The notes under the pieces were generated by a model, which saw only the letters and a list, made by a program, of their open reading frames with translations, had not been told where the DNA came from and did no database searches. Shown here in pieces: positions 19,977 through 28,177 of a DNA stretch of 64,000 nt. Location: NCBI RefSeq assembly GCF_002094885.1, contig NZ_MSIT01000006.1, positions 62,001 through 126,000 on the forward strand, written 5' to 3'. The stretch comes from Salibaculum halophilum (GTDB lineage: Bacteria; Pseudomonadota; Alphaproteobacteria; Rhodobacterales; Rhodobacteraceae). Made by a program: the position numbers and the translations under genes. Positions within the stretch are counted from its first letter, which is position 1. Each line of letters opens with the position of its first letter.

Positions 19977-20909
19977 ATGAAATCCTCGCTTTCCGTTCTC
20001 GCCATCTGCGCGGCCACGGCAGCCACCAGCGCACAGGCCGACTGCGAAACCGTCACGTTCTCGGACGTGGGCTGGACGGACATCACCGCCACCACCGCCG
20101 CGACGACCGCTGTGCTCGAGGCGCTGGGCTACGACACCGAAACCAAGGTGCTGTCCGTGCCCGTCACCTACACCTCGCTGGCCGAGGGCGACGTGGACGT
20201 GTTCCTGGGCAACTGGATGCCCACGATGGAGGGCGACATCGCCCCCTACCGCGAGGCGGGCACGGTCGACACGATCCGCGCCAACCTGGAAGGCGCGAAA
20301 TACACTCTGGCCACCAATGCCGCCGGGGCCGAGCTGGGCATCACCAGTTTCGACGCCATCGCCGACAACGCCGCGGCGCTGGACGGCGAGATCTACGGCA
20401 TCGAGCCGGGCAACGACGGCAACCGCCTGATCATGGACATGATCGCCGACAACGCCTTCGGGCTGGGCGCGGCCGATTTCGAGGTTGTCGAAAGCTCCGA
20501 AGCGGGGATGCTGGCGCAGGTCGGCCGCGCCAGCGCGCGTGACGAGCCAGTCGTGTTCCTGGGCTGGGAGCCGCACCCGATGAACGCCAATTACGACATG
20601 ACCTACCTGGAAGGCGGCGACGACTGGTTCGGCCCCAACCTCGGGGGCGCGACAGTCTATACCAACACCACCGCCGGCTACGCAGAGGCCTGCCCGAACC
20701 TCGGGACCTTCCTGAGCAACCTGGAATTCACGCTGGCCATGGAGAACGAGATCATGGGCGCGATCCTCAATGACGGGGCCGACGCGACCGAGGCCGCAAT
20801 GACCTGGATGTCGGACAACCCCGATGTCGTGATGGGCTGGCTCGACGGCGTGACGACCCGCGAGGGCGGCGAAGCCGCCGAGGCCGTCTCGGCCGCGCTG
20901 GGCATGTGA
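19977..20909 (+). CDS. choX: Choline ABC transporter, periplasmic binding protein
   Basis: 310 residues from the ATG at 19977, after CAGGGAGACTTCC. The signal peptide is MKSSLSVLAICAATAATSAQA. The mature protein follows OpuAC/ChoX: CETVTFSDVGWTDITATTA, DVFLGNWMPTMEGD, GIEPGNDGNRLIMDMI and VFLGWEPHPMNANYDM, in which the aromatic box residues for the quaternary ammonium group are expected (W and Y positions of DVGWTD, LGNWMP, LGWEPH). First gene of the choXWV operon, divergent from betI. A hairpin follows the stop. Confidence 0.95.
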   Translation: MKSSLSVLAICAATAATSAQADCETVTFSDVGWTDITATTAATTAVLEALGYDTETKVLSVPVTYTSLAEGDVDVFLGNWMPTMEGDIAPYREAGTVDTIRANLEGAKYTLATNAAGAELGITSFDAIADNAAALDGEIYGIEPGNDGNRLIMDMIADNAFGLGAADFEVVESSEAGMLAQVGRASARDEPVVFLGWEPHPMNANYDMTYLEGGDDWFGPNLGGATVYTNTTAGYAEACPNLGTFLSNLEFTLAMENEIMGAILNDGADATEAAMTWMSDNPDVVMGWLDGVTTREGGEAAEAVSAALGM

Positions 20910-20916
20910 TCGGCAC

Positions 20917-20947
20917 CGGGCCGTCCCGTCCGGGGGCGGCCCGTTTT
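20917..20947 (+). terminator. Hairpin with T-run between choX and choW
   Basis: CGGGCCG (20917-20923) pairs with CGGCCCG (20937-20943), followed by TTTT. It lies 8 bases after the choX stop and before choW. Such an element would stop part of the transcripts and protect the 3' end, giving more binding protein than membrane components. Confidence 0.65.
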
Positions 20948-20961
20948 CGATAGGCGGACAG

Positions 20962-21999
20962 ATGTCCTTTCTCGACACCATTCTCGATGCGGTGGCCGCC
21001 ATCGCCAATGCCTTCTGGTGGTGCATCGTTGCCCTTTGGGATTTCGTCTGGTGGCTGATCCCTGCGTTGTGGTGGTTTCTGACATGGCTGCCGCAACGGC
21101 TGCTCGGCGTCACCGACGAAAAACTGCCCGTAGGCGAGACGGCCAGCCGCGGGTTCGATTACGTGCGCGACGGCGCCCAGGGGTTTCTGGACGCTTTTTC
21201 CGACAGCGTCGAAATGCTGATCGAAGTCCTGCTGGCGCTGCTGTCGCGCCCGCCTGGAACGAACTGGATCACCGGGCGCGGGTTCGAGCCTTATGTCGCG
21301 GTCTGGAACGAGGCGACCCATCCCTTCGTGATCGTCGCGGTTATTGTCGTGCTGGTCTATGCCCTGCACCGGCGTCTGACGACGGCCGCCTTCGTAACGC
21401 TGGGGTTCCTGTTCATCCTTGACCAGGGCTATTGGGAGGAGACGGCCGAAAGCCTCAGCCTCGTGCTGTCGGCCTGTGTCGTCTGCATGGCCGTGGGCGT
21501 GCCGATCGGGATCGCCGCCGCGCACCGTCCACGACTTTATGCCTGGATACGTCCGGTGCTGGACCTGATGCAGACCCTGCCGCCCTTCGTCTACCTGATC
21601 CCGGCCATCGTCTTTTTCGGCATCGGCATGGTGCCGGGCCTTGTGGCCACGGTGATTTTCGTGGTGCCCGCCCCGATCCGGCTGACGCAACTGGGCATCG
21701 CCTCGACCCCGCTGGCGCTGTTGGAGGCCGCGGATGCCTTCGGCGCGACGCCGCGCCAAAAGCTGTGGAAGATTGAACTGCCCTCGGCCCTGCCGCAGAT
21801 CATGACCGGGCTGAACCAGACCATCATGCTGTCGCTGTCCATGGTCGTGATCGCCGCCCTTGTCGGCGCCGACGGGCTGGGCGTACCGGTGGTGCGCGCG
21901 CTGAACACGGTGGACACCGCCAAGGGCTTCGAAAGCGGGCTGGTGATCGTGATCGTCGCCATCATACTCGACAGGATCCTGAGGGTGGACCGCAAATGA
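20962..21999 (+). CDS. choW: Choline ABC transporter, permease
   Basis: 345 residues. The N-terminal third has two hydrophobic stretches (AIANAFWWCIVALWDFVWWL and IPALWWFLTWLPQRLL), then comes the ProW/OpuAB-type core with 5-6 helices. The cytoplasmic EAA loop that contacts the ATPase reads EAADAFGATPRQKLWKIELP. The DLMQTLPPFVYLIPAIVFFG segment is typical of quaternary-amine permeases. The last bases overlap choV by four (ATGA), so the genes are translationally coupled. Confidence 0.95.
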   Translation: MSFLDTILDAVAAIANAFWWCIVALWDFVWWLIPALWWFLTWLPQRLLGVTDEKLPVGETASRGFDYVRDGAQGFLDAFSDSVEMLIEVLLALLSRPPGTNWITGRGFEPYVAVWNEATHPFVIVAVIVVLVYALHRRLTTAAFVTLGFLFILDQGYWEETAESLSLVLSACVVCMAVGVPIGIAAAHRPRLYAWIRPVLDLMQTLPPFVYLIPAIVFFGIGMVPGLVATVIFVVPAPIRLTQLGIASTPLALLEAADAFGATPRQKLWKIELPSALPQIMTGLNQTIMLSLSMVVIAALVGADGLGVPVVRALNTVDTAKGFESGLVIVIVAIILDRILRVDRK

Positions 22000-22997
22000 G
22001 TGCCGTGGAATTCGACCGGGTCTCGATCGTCTTCGGCGACAAGCCTGAACGCGCCCTGCCCCTGATGGACGCCGGCCAGGAGCGTGGCGAGATCCAGACG
22101 GCGACGGGCCAGGTGCTGGGCGTGCACGACTGTTCCATCGCGGTGCAAGAGGGCGAGATCCTGGTCCTGATGGGCCTGTCCGGGTCGGGCAAGTCCACGC
22201 TGCTGCGCGCGGTCAACGGGCTGAACCCTGTGGTGCGCGGCGAGGTGCGGGTCGCCGAAGGCGGCGAGACGGTCAGCGTGACCCATGCCGACACCGCCAC
22301 GCTGCGCCGCCTGCGCCGCAAGAAGATCGCCATGGTCTTCCAGCAATTCGGCCTGCTGCCCTGGCGCAGCGTGCGCGACAACGTCGGCCTCGGCCTGGAA
22401 CTGGACGGCATGGGCAAGGCCGAGCGTCACGCCAAGGTCGCCGAACAGCTCGCGCTGGTGGGCCTCGATGACCGGGCCGATGCGCTGGTCGCCGAGTTGT
22501 CGGGCGGGATGCAACAGCGCGTGGGCCTCGCCCGCGCCTTTGCCACGGACGCGCCGATCCTGCTGATGGACGAGCCGTTCTCGGCGCTGGACCCGCTGAT
22601 CCGGACGCGGCTGCAGGATGAGTTGCTGGACCTGCAGAAACGGCTGGGCAAGACCATCATCTTTGTCAGCCACGACCTGGACGAGGCGTTCAAGATCGGC
22701 AATCGCATCGCCATCATGGAGGGCGGGCGCATCGTGCAATGCGGCACCCCGCGCGAGATCTTCTCCAGCCCGGCCAATGCCTACGTGGCCGACTTCGTGG
22801 CCAACATGAACCCGCTGGGCGTGCTGCGCGCCCGCGACGTCATGATCGAGGGCGCCGAGGGGCCGGAGGTGGACGCCGAACTGCCGCTCACCGACCTGAT
22901 CGCGCGGTTGCAGGAGGCCCCAAGCCTGACCGTGGCCGAGGCCGGCAGGCCCATCGGCAAGGTCACGCAGGCCTCGGTGCTGGCGCGTATCGGCTGA
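21996..22997 (+). CDS. choV: Choline ABC transporter, ATP-binding protein
   Basis: 333 residues. Walker A is GLSGSGKST (from residue 60), the Q loop FQQFGLLPWRSV, the signature LSGGMQQRVGLARAF, and Walker B ILLMDEPFSALDP, followed by the switch His in FVSHDLDEA. The C-terminal tail is short for the ProV/OpuAA group, with no complete CBS pair, as is usual for ChoV. Energises uptake of choline delivered by ChoX. Last gene of the operon. Confidence 0.95.
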   Translation: MSAVEFDRVSIVFGDKPERALPLMDAGQERGEIQTATGQVLGVHDCSIAVQEGEILVLMGLSGSGKSTLLRAVNGLNPVVRGEVRVAEGGETVSVTHADTATLRRLRRKKIAMVFQQFGLLPWRSVRDNVGLGLELDGMGKAERHAKVAEQLALVGLDDRADALVAELSGGMQQRVGLARAFATDAPILLMDEPFSALDPLIRTRLQDELLDLQKRLGKTIIFVSHDLDEAFKIGNRIAIMEGGRIVQCGTPREIFSSPANAYVADFVANMNPLGVLRARDVMIEGAEGPEVDAELPLTDLIARLQEAPSLTVAEAGRPIGKVTQASVLARIG

Positions 22998-23005
22998 CGC
23001 GGGCG

Positions 23006-23027
23006 AAGAATTTTCCGGAAAATTCTT
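23006..23027. terminator. Perfect 22-bp palindrome between convergent choV and soxG
   Basis: AAGAATTTT-CCGG-AAAATTCTT is a perfect inverted repeat lying 8 bases after the choV stop and 5 bases before the soxG stop. Read on either strand it has a T-run in its 3' arm, so it can serve as a bidirectional terminator for the two convergent operons. Elements with this core are, as I recall, frequent between genes in this bacterial family. Confidence 0.65.
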
Positions 23028-23032
23028 GCGCC

Positions 23033-23578
23033 TCAGCTTCGGGCGGCAACGGCACTTGCAGCATGGGCGAGGTTCTCGACCAGGGTTTCGGCCATGGACC
23101 GGAACACCATGATCTCGAAGGCACTTGCCCCCGTGCGCGTCACGCTCGCGGTCATGTGGCCCAGCAGGGTCCTGGCCGTGTGGCCGGGGTCGAACGTCGC
23201 CGCGCGCAGGTCCACCGGGACCAGCCGCGCCAGAACCTCCTCGACTGGCGTGCCGGTGATTTCGACCGTGGCCCAGGCGTCGGATTGATCCACGCAGGCG
23301 GCCCCCGGCAGGTCGGGGCAGTCGGCCCCCATCAGCAGCGCCTCGCCCCGGCCGACCCAGAGCGTGCGCACGTCCCCCACGGCCTGGCTGCGCCCGGGGG
23401 CCGGAAAGCCCACGCCGAGGGCCGATTTCAGGGCCACGCTCACCGCGTCGTCCTGCCCCTTGAAGGGCAGGATCGCGGTGATCCGACCGGGTGTCGTTTC
23501 GGTGATCGACACCGCGCCGATGGTGCCCGGCAAAAGCCCGTCACAGGGCGAAAGGACGACAAGATTAGCCACGGACAC
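23033..23578 (-). CDS. soxG: Sarcosine oxidase, gamma subunit
   Basis: 181 residues from a GTG at 23578, chosen because AGGAAAG precedes it at a proper distance; GTG codons at 23584 and 23572 are alternatives. It overlaps the end of soxA by 14 bases. The sequence LVVLSPCDGLLPGTIGAVSI, ITAILPFKGQDDAVSVALKS, and VDQSDAWATVEITGTPVEEV followed by RTLLGHMTASVTRTG follows the SoxG family, the small subunit that completes the heterotetramer. Fourth gene of soxBDAG. Confidence 0.88.
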   Translation of the reverse strand: MSVANLVVLSPCDGLLPGTIGAVSITETTPGRITAILPFKGQDDAVSVALKSALGVGFPAPGRSQAVGDVRTLWVGRGEALLMGADCPDLPGAACVDQSDAWATVEITGTPVEEVLARLVPVDLRAATFDPGHTARTLLGHMTASVTRTGASAFEIMVFRSMAETLVENLAHAASAVAARS

Positions 23579-26495
23579 GCTCACCTTTCCTGTCGAAAAA
23601 GACCGGCTCGCACACCCGCGCCAGCGTCGTGACCCCGCGCAGGTGATCGACCATCTTGATGGTTTCACCGTGCCGCGCCCGGCCATTGGCAAGGAACCCC
23701 AGCGCCAGGTCATGCCCCAGCGTCGGCGAATGGCAGGTGCTGGTGACATAGCCCTGATCGTTGCTGCGCACGGGGTCGGCCGTTTCGGCGAAGAGATGCG
23801 CCCCGCCTGTCAGCCGGCCCGCGGGATCGACGGGTTTGAGCCCCACCAGCTGTTCGCGGCTGTCCTCCAGAAGGCCCGGACGGCGCGAGGTGGCAAAGCC
23901 GACGCAATCCTTCTTCTTGCTGACCATCCCCTCGCATCCGATGTCGAAGGCCGTGGTCCGGCCGTGGATCTCGGCATGGGTGACATGGCCCTTCTCGATG
24001 CGCAGAACATTGAGCGCCTCGATCCCGTAGGCGCCACCGCCCAGCGCCTCGGCCTGCGCCAGCAAGACACGGTAGAGCGCGGCCCCGTGGCGGGCGGGCA
24101 CGGCGACCTCGTAGGCATGTTCGCCGGAAAACGAGATGCGGAACAACCGCCCCGGCACGCCCATCACGTCGACCGCACCGCAGGCCATGAAGGGCCAGGC
24201 GGCGGGGTCGAGGCCACCGTCGACGACAGCATCCAGCAGGTCGCGCGATTTCGGCCCAGCCACGGCGAACTGCGCCCAGTGCTCGGTCGCGCTAGTGAAA
24301 ACCACGTCCAGCTCGGGGCGCAGGGTCTGCGCCACCCATTCCAGGTGGCGCATGACCAGCCCGGCGGCGGCGGTCGTCGTGGTCATCAGGAAGTGATCCT
24401 CGCCCAGCCGCGCGGTGGTGCCGTCGTCCATGACATGGCCGTCCTCGCGTAGCATCAGGCCATAGCGAACGCGCCCTACCTTCAACGTGCTGAAGGTGTT
24501 GGCATAGACGAAATCCAGCAAGGCCGCCGCATCCGGCCCCTGGATGTCGATCTTGCCCAGGGTGGAGACGTCGCAGACCCCCACGGCAGTGCGCACCGTG
24601 GTGACCTCGCGGTTGCAGGCCTCCTGCCAGGACGCGTCACCGGGTTTCGGGAAATAGGCGGGGCGATACCACAACCCGGCCTCGATCATGGGCGCGCCGC
24701 GATCGACGCTGGCCTTGTGGCTGGTGGTCAGGCGACGCGGCGCGAACCCCATGCCCTGCGCCCCCGCCCCCATCGCGGCGATGGAGACCGGCGTGTAGGG
24801 GGGGCGGAAGGTGGTCGTACCCGTCTCGGGGATGCTGCGCCCCGTGGCATCAGCCAGCACGGCCAGCGCGGCGACGTTGGAATTCTTGCCCTGGTCGGTC
24901 GCCATGCCTTGCGTGGTGTAGCGCTTCATGTGCTCGACCGAGCGGAAGTTCTCCTGCGCGGCGAGCCGCACATCCTTGACGTGCACGTCGTTCTGGAAAT
25001 CGAGCCATTTGCGGCCCCGGCCCTCGACCGCCCAAAGCTCCTCGATGCGATAGGGACGGTCCTCGGCGTCCGGCACCGGGGTGTCAGCGGGCGTCAGGCC
25101 CAACTCGGCGGCCACGTCCGCCGCCACGCGGGCGCCGTCGGCCAGGCAGGCGGCGGTGGAAAACTGCCCGCGCGCGGCCCCGGCGGCCACCATCCCCGGC
25201 ACCATGCCACTCCGCGGCAGGAAGCTGAGCGTGGTCGCGTCCCATTCGGGCCGCCCGTTCATGTGGCAGGCCAGGTGGACCGAGGGGTTCCAGCCGCCCG
25301 AGACGGCCAGGCACTCGGCCTCGATCCGCAGGGTCCGGTCGCCCTGGCGCAGCGACAGGCTTTCCAGCCCCTTGCGCCCCCGGGTGCCGATGACCCGCGC
25401 CCCGGCGAAGAGCTTGTAATCGCCCAGCGCCTGCGCCTCGGCCCGGCTGTCGATCACCGCCGAGACGTCGACGCCCGCCGCCATCAGGTCCAGCGCGGTG
25501 CGGTGCGCCCCGTCGTTGTTGGCAAAGACCGCGACCTTGCGGCCCGCGACCACGCCCCAGCGGTTGAGGTAGGCGCGCACGGCGCCCGCCGTCATGATGC
25601 CGGGGCGGTCGTTGTTCGGGAAGGCCACGGGCCGTTCCAGCGCCCCGGCACAGAGGATCGCGCGCCGGGCGACGATGCGCCAGAAACACTCCAGCGGCTT
25701 GCCGGGCCGGTGGGGGTGGTGCCGGCCCACCCGTTCCAGCGCCCCGAAGGTGCCCTGATCGTAGGCACCGGTCAAGGCCGTCCGCGGCATCAGGCGGACG
25801 TTGTCCATCGCCGCCAGCTCGGCCACCCTGTCCGCGGCCCAGGCATGGCCCGGCTGGCCGCTCACCTCCTCGGTCTCGGCCAGAAGGCGGCCGCCCATGC
25901 GGGCATCCTCGTCGGCCAGGATCACATCGGCCCCGGCGCGCGCCGCCGCCCACGCGGCCATCAGCCCGGCCGCGCCGGCCCCGATCACCAGCACATCGCA
26001 ATGGGCGAAGGCCTTCTCATAGGTATCCTCGTTGGCCAGCCCCGACAGCGCGCCCAGCCCGGCGGCGCGGCGGATGACCGGCTCGTAGAGCTTTTCCCAG
26101 AAGCTCTTCGGCCACATGAAAGTCTTGTAGTAGAACCCCGCCCCCAGGAAGGGCGACATCAGGTCGTTGACCGCCATCAGGTCGAAATCCACCGACGGAT
26201 AGGCATTCTGGCTGCGCGCCTCGAGCCCCTCGTACAGCTCCTGCACGGTGGCGCGCACGTTGGGGTCGGCCTGCGGTCCGTGGCCCACGGTCACCAGCGC
26301 GTTGGGCTCCTCGGACCCGGCGGTCAGGATGCCGCGCGGGCGGTGATACTTGAAGGACCGGGCCACGACGCGCTTGTCATTGGCGATCAGCGCCGCGGCC
26401 AGCGTGTCGCCCGCCCGCCCGGTCAGGCGTTCGCCGTCGAAGGTGAAGGGCACGGAGGTTGTGCCCTGGTCCAGCCCGCGGCCCGCAATCCTCAT
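23565..26495 (-). CDS. soxA: Sarcosine oxidase, alpha subunit
   Basis: 976 residues. The N-terminal part binds NAD (SFKYHRPRGILTAGSEEPNA is the family hallmark, followed by the Rossmann loop VLVIGAGAAGLMAAWAA). The C-terminal half is the tetrahydrofolate-binding aminomethyltransferase (GcvT-like) domain (YGLMLREDGHVMDDGTTARL). In the complex, sarcosine is oxidised to glycine and the methyl group becomes 5,10-methylene-THF, with H2O2 produced. The start overlaps the soxD stop by 4 bases (ATGA). Confidence 0.96.
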   Translation of the reverse strand: MRIAGRGLDQGTTSVPFTFDGERLTGRAGDTLAAALIANDKRVVARSFKYHRPRGILTAGSEEPNALVTVGHGPQADPNVRATVQELYEGLEARSQNAYPSVDFDLMAVNDLMSPFLGAGFYYKTFMWPKSFWEKLYEPVIRRAAGLGALSGLANEDTYEKAFAHCDVLVIGAGAAGLMAAWAAARAGADVILADEDARMGGRLLAETEEVSGQPGHAWAADRVAELAAMDNVRLMPRTALTGAYDQGTFGALERVGRHHPHRPGKPLECFWRIVARRAILCAGALERPVAFPNNDRPGIMTAGAVRAYLNRWGVVAGRKVAVFANNDGAHRTALDLMAAGVDVSAVIDSRAEAQALGDYKLFAGARVIGTRGRKGLESLSLRQGDRTLRIEAECLAVSGGWNPSVHLACHMNGRPEWDATTLSFLPRSGMVPGMVAAGAARGQFSTAACLADGARVAADVAAELGLTPADTPVPDAEDRPYRIEELWAVEGRGRKWLDFQNDVHVKDVRLAAQENFRSVEHMKRYTTQGMATDQGKNSNVAALAVLADATGRSIPETGTTTFRPPYTPVSIAAMGAGAQGMGFAPRRLTTSHKASVDRGAPMIEAGLWYRPAYFPKPGDASWQEACNREVTTVRTAVGVCDVSTLGKIDIQGPDAAALLDFVYANTFSTLKVGRVRYGLMLREDGHVMDDGTTARLGEDHFLMTTTTAAAGLVMRHLEWVAQTLRPELDVVFTSATEHWAQFAVAGPKSRDLLDAVVDGGLDPAAWPFMACGAVDVMGVPGRLFRISFSGEHAYEVAVPARHGAALYRVLLAQAEALGGGAYGIEALNVLRIEKGHVTHAEIHGRTTAFDIGCEGMVSKKKDCVGFATSRRPGLLEDSREQLVGLKPVDPAGRLTGGAHLFAETADPVRSNDQGYVTSTCHSPTLGHDLALGFLANGRARHGETIKMVDHLRGVTTLARVCEPVFFDRKGERVRG

Positions 26496-26758
26496 GACGA
26501 CGCCACCGTCTCGGCCAGCTCGGCGCCCGTGACCTCATGCGTGGCGGTATCGCGCGTCACCACCAGCCAGGCGCCGCAGCCGGCCTCGTGAAACCACAGG
26601 TCGCGGGTTTCGCCACAGGGGTTGGCGCGATTGTGCAGGTAGTCGTCCCAGGCGGCGTCGCCCGCGTCGGGGGCTGGACGGTCGAGCATCACGGCCGCGC
26701 CCTGGTAGGCAAACTCGCGCCGGTCACGGGGTCCGCAGAGGGGGCAAGGGATACGCAT
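26492..26758 (-). CDS. soxD: Sarcosine oxidase, delta subunit
   Basis: 88 residues. MRIPCPLCGPRDRREFAYQG holds a zinc-ligand CPLCG site (partner ligands are a His and a Cys further on, as in AGCGAWL), and DYLHNRANPCGETRDLWFHE is the delta signature. Small structural zinc subunit of the heterotetramer. 9 bases after soxB and overlapping soxA. Confidence 0.94.
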   Translation of the reverse strand: MRIPCPLCGPRDRREFAYQGAAVMLDRPAPDAGDAAWDDYLHNRANPCGETRDLWFHEAGCGAWLVVTRDTATHEVTGAELAETVASS

Positions 26759-26767
26759 TTCGTGTCC

Positions 26768-28033
26768 TCAGTGCAGGTTGTGCTGAGAGCCGGTGCCCTC
26801 TTCGTCCATCAGGCCGCGGCCGGTGCGGAACCGGTCCAGCCGGAATTTCGCAGCCGGTTCGTGATGCCGGCCCGTCGCGATCAGGTGCGCCAGCGCAAAG
26901 CCCGAGCCGGGCACCGCCTTGAACCCGCCGTAGCACCAGCCGCAATCGAGAAAGAGGCCCTCGGTCTCGGTCTTGTCGATGATCGGGCTGCCGTCCGGCG
27001 TCATGTCCATGATCCCGCCCCAGCTGCGCAGCACGCGCGCCTTGCCGATGGCGGGCATCAGGGTCATCGCTGCCTCCATGACGTGTTCGGCCATGGGCAG
27101 GTTGCCGCGGCTGGCGTAGGAGGCATAGAAATCCAGGTCACCACCGAAGACCAGCCCGCCCTTGTCGGACTGGCTGATGTAGAAGTGCCCCATGCCGAAA
27201 CTGACAACGTGGTCGATGACCGGTTTCAGCCCCTCGGTGACGAAGGCCTGCAGCACGTGGCTTTCGATCGGCAGGCGCATCCCGGCCATTTCCGCCACCT
27301 GCCCCGAGCGCCCGGCGGTGACGATGGCGACCTTGCGCGCCCGGATCGCGCCGCGCGTGGTCTGCACGCCGCGCACGCGGCCGGCCTCGATGTCGATGCC
27401 GGTGACCGCGCAATTCTGGATCAGGTCGACGCCGCGCCGGTCGGCCCCGCGAGCATAGCCCCAGGCCACGGCATCGTGCCGCGCCGTGCCCCCGCGCGGG
27501 TGATACAGCCCGCCGTAGATCGGGAACCGCGCCGTGTCGAAATCCAGGTAGGGCAGATGGGCGCGCACGCCCTCGCGGTCCAGCAGGATGGCGTCATCGC
27601 CCTGGTTGACCATGGCATTGCCGCGCCGGGCGAAGGCATCGCGCTGACCGTCGGAATGGAACAGGTTGATCAGCCCACGCTGCGAATGCATGACGTTGTA
27701 GTTGAGCTCCTGCTCCATGCCTTCCCAGAGTTTCAGCGAATGGCTGTAGAACTCGGAATTGCCGGGCAGGAAGTAGTTGGCCCGCACGATGGTGGTGTTG
27801 CGGCCGACGTTGCCGCCGCCGATATAGCCCTTTTCCAGAACGGCGACATTGGTCAGCCCGTGTTCGCGGGCCAGGTAATAGGCTGTCGCCAGCCCGTGCC
27901 CGCCACCACCGATTATGACGATGTCGTAGTCCGGTTTGGGGTCGGGATCGCGCCAGACGGGTTTCCAGCCTTTCTGGCCGAACACCCCTTCCTTGAGAAC
28001 GCGAAACCCCGAATAGCCGCCCGAGACACCCAT
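26768..28033 (-). CDS. soxB: Sarcosine oxidase, beta subunit
   Basis: 421 residues. The FAD loop is IVIIGGGGHGLATAYYL (G42-G47). The GGTARHD segment has His186, the probable site of covalent FMN attachment by analogy with characterised enzymes. SFGMGHFYISQSDKGGLVFG and RSWGGIMDMTPDGSPIID complete the DadA/SoxB fold. It carries the sarcosine site. First gene of soxBDAG, and its promoter should lie in the 144-base gap towards the Hint gene. With choline uptake and oxidation next door, the locus points to use of choline and betaine as C/N source. Confidence 0.96.
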   Translation of the reverse strand: MGVSGGYSGFRVLKEGVFGQKGWKPVWRDPDPKPDYDIVIIGGGGHGLATAYYLAREHGLTNVAVLEKGYIGGGNVGRNTTIVRANYFLPGNSEFYSHSLKLWEGMEQELNYNVMHSQRGLINLFHSDGQRDAFARRGNAMVNQGDDAILLDREGVRAHLPYLDFDTARFPIYGGLYHPRGGTARHDAVAWGYARGADRRGVDLIQNCAVTGIDIEAGRVRGVQTTRGAIRARKVAIVTAGRSGQVAEMAGMRLPIESHVLQAFVTEGLKPVIDHVVSFGMGHFYISQSDKGGLVFGGDLDFYASYASRGNLPMAEHVMEAAMTLMPAIGKARVLRSWGGIMDMTPDGSPIIDKTETEGLFLDCGWCYGGFKAVPGSGFALAHLIATGRHHEPAAKFRLDRFRTGRGLMDEEGTGSQHNLH

Positions 28034-28177
28034 GCTTTGCCCTTTCGTCGCGCCACGCCAGTCAAGCGCCCGCCGCCGCAGGTTTCAATGCCTTGCGCCG
28101 CCGTCGGTTGGATTTGCGCGACAAAGGCTGGCCAAGCGGCGACTTTCCTGCCGGCAGAGGTAAACCCTGGCTTCGGC

